From the NCBI GenBank assembly GCA_905221605.1, contig CAJNDS010001236.1, positions 435,001 through 499,000 on the forward strand: a DNA stretch of 64,000 bases, written 5' to 3'. Source of the stretch: Symbiodinium natans (Eukaryota; Sar; Dinophyceae; Suessiales; Symbiodiniaceae). This document shows positions 60,678-64,000 of the stretch, one piece after another. The notes under the pieces were generated by a model. The model searched no databases. It had not been told where the DNA came from and saw only the letters and a list, made by a program, of their open reading frames with translations. Each line of letters opens with the position of its first letter. The stretch's first letter is position 1. Made by a program: the position numbers and the translations under genes.

Positions 60678-63623
60678 CGACCAGCTGATGCTGCCTGCAG
60701 CGTCCATGAACACAAGGGGTTGGGTAGTTAACTTTTAACCTTCTAAGTTCCATATTATTCTTTTTTGCAAATAAGCGGTTATTTTGTGGCTAGGGTATTC
60801 AGATTCTAAGAGCGTATCTGCAGTGTGTTCGTGCTTTCGGAAGGCGCACCAGTGCACGAGCATCGTCACGAATTGGGCTATCGCTTACGCAGACAGACTC
60901 ATTCGTAGGGAGGCGAATCTCAAAGAAGCCCCGAGTTGTCCTTCAATGCTCAGCTGTGAGGGAAGAGGGGCATTACAGTCACACGCACGTTCTGCTGAAC
61001 TTGCTGACGCTCGCCCCTCGGGATCCTGAAACCTGGGTTGCTCCCCCTGATTCCATCCAAGGGTTTTGGGGCCCTCTAAGCCCTGAGGCCTGGGACGGGG
61101 GCTGGGGTCCGGTTTTTAGGAATACAGGGAATAAGACTGCCAGCAGGGCGCTCACAGTGAAGACGACGTCATCCACGCCCCGACCTTGCCGGACTTCGGG
61201 AAGGACGGGGCCCGTCAGGTTAGTCCAGCTGTAGTGCCCCAAGCCTGAAGAAACCCCTAAATACTACCCAGGAATCGTCCCCAAACCCTCGAAACTGCAA
61301 TATGTAAGAAGCTGTAGCCCCAAGACCTACCCCTGTAAAATACTGCGCGAAGTCTTACTCAAAGAAATCAAGCAACTTTAGTGTTTGGGTTGAGGGCTTT
61401 GGACGATCTTTCCATGCAAACAAGGTGCAGTTGGTTGGGCTGAGATGTCTTTTGCTCACAATCGGAGACGCCCTAAATCCTAAACCCTAAACCCTAAACC
61501 CTAAACCCAAAGCCCCCGACCCCAAGCCCTAAGCCCTACAAGCCCTAACCCTAGACCCTAAACCCTACACCCCGTAAACCCTAATCCCGCTGCATTGCTT
61601 GTGGGACGGGGGAGGGAGGTTGATGCTGAGGGGTGCTGAGCTGGGGAGTTGGTGGTTTGTTCGCCACGGTTTGGGTTTTGAAGCTGAAGTACAGCGATCG
61701 TGCTTGTTGCAGTTCCTGTCTGCCTAACATGGTGCAAGGAAACCTCTTCACCATGCTAAGGTTATTTGGGTTTAGGTTTTGGGGATTAGGGTTGTTAAAG
61801 GTTTAGGGGTTGGGGTTCGCCTACAGCAGGTCCTGAAGCCTTAATCCTTCGGGCCTTCGAGCCCACAAGGCCCGCACCAATCCCAAATTTCTGATGTCCA
61901 GGCCTTCGCGCAGGAGGAGGCGGAGCACGTGGCAGCCCCAGAGCCTCCCAAAGATCCTGGAGATAGGTTTTTGTCGGGATGCTTGGAAATCACTTTCAAT
62001 TTTTGGGTACTTTTCATTCCTAAGAAACAGACAGATTTTAGTTTTTGCTTGCGTCCCAAGTGCAGCATAGTATTGTCCACCTTTGCTCCAGGGGCTCGGG
62101 GGGTTCAGGGTTTAAGGGAGCGGCTGAGGCTTCGGGATACGCCCTGCAAAACCCTCACGAAGACCGCCACAGATCTTTACAAGAGAGTTTCAGTGGGCTT
62201 GATTTTGGCTTGGAGGGGCAAGCCTGTCGGCCCTAAGGCTAAACCCGCCGACCTCGGCATAGACTTGTGCTTCAGGACTCAACAACAGGGTTTAGGAAAA
62301 TTCATGGGCCCACGTAGCACACAACCACATCTCATCCCGCAAATCCGACATTGCTTGGGCGGAAGTCCTTGAAGCCTCAGCCTGGTAGTACCTTGGGTTT
62401 TGTTCAGCCTTTGAGGATAGGGCTTGGAGGCCGCTTAGAGTGTACGGTCGCGGGGTTGCCAGGCTGTGAGGCTCCAGGGTTCCCAAAAAGAAGCTGCCTA
62501 GGCAGCGCGCGCATCATGATGGTGTACCAGCAAGCTTCCCCCGAGTCTCGTCCCTTGAGCTGTGTATTACGGCCGACAACCTTAGAGCCGAAAACGCCCT
62601 AAACCTCAATGTTAGTTAACGGCCTGATACCATTAGACCTCTTTGGCAAACCCTGACTGAACTTAGACCCCAAACTTTCCAGTCCTGGCCTAGAGCCCAC
62701 CCGCAAGGTCTTGAGCAGCCTCACTGTTCCCTACCTCCGGGTTCCGTTGCTGCTTCACTTCCTGGCAGCAGATCGCCTCCATGCGCTCAAGCAAACGCCG
62801 GGAGTCCTGGAGCTCTGTGCGTGTGTGGGTGGGGTCTTTCAGAGTCTTTCTGCTACTAGGTTTTGTTTGTTTTTGGGTCGTTTGATTGGCAGTGTATATG
62901 TGTGTGCCCACCCTGATTCCAAGCTAATGGTCCTGGGCCATGTCATCAAAGCATCTTCAGTGAGTTGTTGGCTTCAACTTCGACAGGGGGGGCGCACTAA
63001 ACATTGGAGAGTCCTGTGCCAACGAAGACGCTTCTTAATGTTCGTGGACACGTACCTGCATGTGTCGCAGCACCGACCGACTTGGCCATGATGCCAACCG
63101 AGTAAGACAATCCACGATTTCGGGCCGAAACGTGCAGGTTCCTTAGTTCCGACGAAAGGCGCTCCTGCTGACGGCAGGGCACCTAAAACCTCGAGCCTTG
63201 AGAAACCCCCCAAAGCCTATCTCCGCAAGCCCCCAAGCCCAAACCCCTGAAGACCCAATCTTTCAAACCCCCCTCCCACCCTCTGAAGGCCCTAAAGGCT
63301 AAACCCCAAACCCTAGACTTCAGCACGTCGCCTCCTCCATTGAAAAGGGCCCCACAAATCGCCCATCGGCACACGAATATATGAAAGCCTCCAGCATGCC
63401 CCGAGTCCCTGAAACCCGAAACAATCCCCCAAACCTTCAAGCAACCGGGTTTAGGGTTTAGGGTTTAGGGTTTAGGGTTTAGGGTTTAGGGTTTAGGGAT
63501 CTCATCGAGAACCACAGGTCTGTTCAGCAGCTTCTTTGGGCGGCGATGCTGGAGCCGGCCGCCTGGGTGGACGACCGGAATCCTCCGCTCGTGGAGCAAG
63601 CGCCGGACTGGGCTCCCCAAACA
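58325..63623 (+). CDS. Seven-exon gene segment, product unknown (partial, runs to right edge)
   Basis: Exons chain in one frame (phase in-out): 58325-58397 (0-1, donor GTGCGC), 59806-59862 (1-1, GTGAGT), 60291-60353 (1-1, GTAATT), 61136-61218 (1-0, GTTAGT), 61902-61966 (0-2, GTTTTT), 62716-62820 (2-2, GTGTGT), 63497-about 63623 (2-?). Peptides include RLWQAQMHAFNIKFDMLSK, FVGASGADLTAAGLKASS, TKTWATHTIGMISGRIPN, DVIHAPTLPDFGKDGARQ, VPYLRVPLLLHFLAADRLHA and SVQQLLWAAMLEPAAW. The last two resemble, from memory only, a motif (PYLRIPL..L.FFA..DR followed by LLEP/LFEP) in large uncharacterised protist proteins; I do not assign a function. The last acceptor is TTTAG|G within a telomeric array. Introns contain MITEs of families A, C and D, arrays and a 68-base G run. 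Confidence 0.65.
58417..58530 (-). repeat. TTTAGGG array shortly after an exon
   Basis: About 16 units, starting 20 bases into the intron after 58397. Confidence 0.95.
58733..58832. mobile_element. Family A MITE, intact copy
   Basis: 100 bp; TTGGGATGTTCCCCC left, GGGGGGACATCCCAA right; inner arms ACAGTCCTTAACGGGGATT and ACTAAGGACTGTG. Confidence 0.88.
58921..59166 (+). repeat. CCCTAAA array with a pure CCCTAAG block
   Basis: About 35 units; the central 19 or so are CCCTAAG, bounded by CCCTAAA. Confidence 0.96.
59318..59404 (+). repeat. CCCTAAA array
   Basis: Twelve units, some CCCTAAG. Confidence 0.94.
59719..59790 (+). repeat. CCCTAAA then CCCTTAA variant array
   Basis: Three CCCTAAA followed by seven CCCTTAA units, ending 15 bases upstream of the 59806 exon. 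Confidence 0.94.
60146..60274. mobile_element. Family A MITE with short telomeric patch
   Basis: TTGGGATGTTCCCCC to GGGGGAACATCCCAA, 129 bp. Extra GGTTTATGGTTTAGGGTTTA lies inside the right arm. AACCACAC flanks both sides (60137-60144 and 60274-60281), an 8-bp duplication. Confidence 0.88.
60355..60450 (-). repeat. Decayed TTTAGGG array with GGTAATATA units
   Basis: GGGTTTAGGGGTAATATA units repeated several times, starting at the donor of the 60353 exon and ending in a family C terminus. Confidence 0.85.
60449..60543. mobile_element. Family C MITE-like element, copy 5
   Basis: TAGGGGTCAGAATAATTATA left, TACTTATTCAGGCCCC right. Confidence 0.75.
60610..60677 (+). repeat. Poly-G run of 68 bases
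   Basis: Uninterrupted G homopolymer, preceded by a G-rich imperfect stretch. Length may be affected by sequencing error. Confidence 0.9.
60718..60812. mobile_element. Family D element, copy 3 (diverged)
   Basis: GGTTGGGTAGTTAACTTTTA left, GGCTAGGGTATTCAGA right, as in copies 1 and 2. Confidence 0.5.
63450..63498 (-). repeat. TTTAGGG array supplying a splice acceptor
   Basis: Seven units; the last TTTAG|GG is the inferred acceptor of the 63497 exon. Confidence 0.94.
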
Positions 63624-63627
63624 GTGG

Positions 63628-63724
63628 GGGTTTAGGGTTTAGGGTTTATAGGGTTTAGGGTTTAGGGTTTAGGGCTTAGGGCTTAGGGCTTAGGGCTTAG
63701 GGCTTAGGGCTTAGGGTTTATAGG
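63628..63724 (-). repeat. TTTAGGG/CTTAGGG array
   Basis: Thirteen units: TTTAGGG, then six CTTAGGG, then TTTATAGGG. Starts at the end of the 63497 exon. The final 63725-64000 holds no supported feature. Confidence 0.94.
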
Positions 63725-64000
63725 GCAGGGTGTCTCCCTGGTTCTTGGTTCTTAGTTGGGAATGAGGAAAATTAGGGCCCTATGTATTTCAGGGATTATG
63801 TAGGGCACCTCATTTCCTTTTTCCCTAAGAACCAGCCAGTTGTCAACTCTTGATGACACACCGGGTTTGATAGTGTCCTCCGATGTATGAGAAATTGCGC
63901 CTACGTACCGACCCATACCGACCCCATTCCGTGGTCGCTGTGATCCCGTGCTTTTTTGTTGCCACGGTTCAATCGCTTCGCGAAGCTGGCAGGGACGTAC

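Noticed and set aside
60483-60753. Poly-Gly / poly-Pro open frames on both strands
   Set aside because: They are produced by the long G run and have no coding signature.
1-64000. Window as a true chromosome end or a telomere-derived contig artefact
   Set aside because: Arrays change orientation repeatedly and alternate with exons, a complete copia element and nested MITEs, which a terminal telomere would not show.

Overview
The window looks like nuclear DNA of a dinoflagellate, most likely a suessialean or Symbiodiniaceae-type alga. This is an inference from three things. (i) Arabidopsis-type telomeric heptamers (CCCTAAA on one strand, TTTAGGG on the other) are everywhere. (ii) The reconstructed introns mostly have GC or GA donors, with some GT, and AG|G acceptors, which is the known habit of this group. 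(iii) All convincing coding sequence lies on the + strand, as in dinoflagellate unidirectional gene clusters. No bacterial-type operon, tRNA, rRNA or CRISPR array was found.

Layout. 1-3090: telomere-like arrays, two MITE-like elements and a few exon-like islands. 3091-10072: a complete Ty1/copia LTR retrotransposon with an uninterrupted 1991-codon gag-pol frame, two nearly identical LTRs and a 5-bp target duplication, inserted into a telomeric array. 10533-20654: two collinear copies of the same multi-exon gene in tandem. Seven matched mini-exons keep order, boundaries and phase, while the introns share no visible homology. The second copy carries a 5'-truncated LINE with a 17-bp target duplication. 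23552-27212: a phase-consistent chain of small exons encoding a coiled-coil segment. 34240-40941: a second phase-consistent chain of ten exons. 46987-49210: a tRNA wybutosine-synthesizing protein 4 (TYW4/LCMT2-like) gene of two exons separated by an 85-bp GC-AG intron. 58325-63623: a third exon chain that probably continues past the right edge. Isolated exon-like islands lie between these blocks.

The most unusual feature is the non-coding DNA. More than fifty telomere-like arrays in both orientations sit between exons, several touching splice sites. Among them are at least eight families of short (about 85-130 bp) terminal-inverted-repeat or introner-like elements, here named A-H. In two places a telomere-repeat array lies inside a MITE copy, and in another a MITE carrying such an array lies inside a second MITE family. 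The array units are therefore discrete, late insertions or expansions. Family B ends contain one telomeric unit (GGGTTTA) and sometimes run directly into arrays. My working picture is intron-rich genes whose introns are continually rebuilt by telomeric repeats and MITE/introner elements while the 25-130 nt exons are kept.

Limits: exon structures were inferred by eye from reading frame, splice dinucleotides and phase. No transcript or database search was available. Except for the copia element and TYW4, I do not recognise the gene products.
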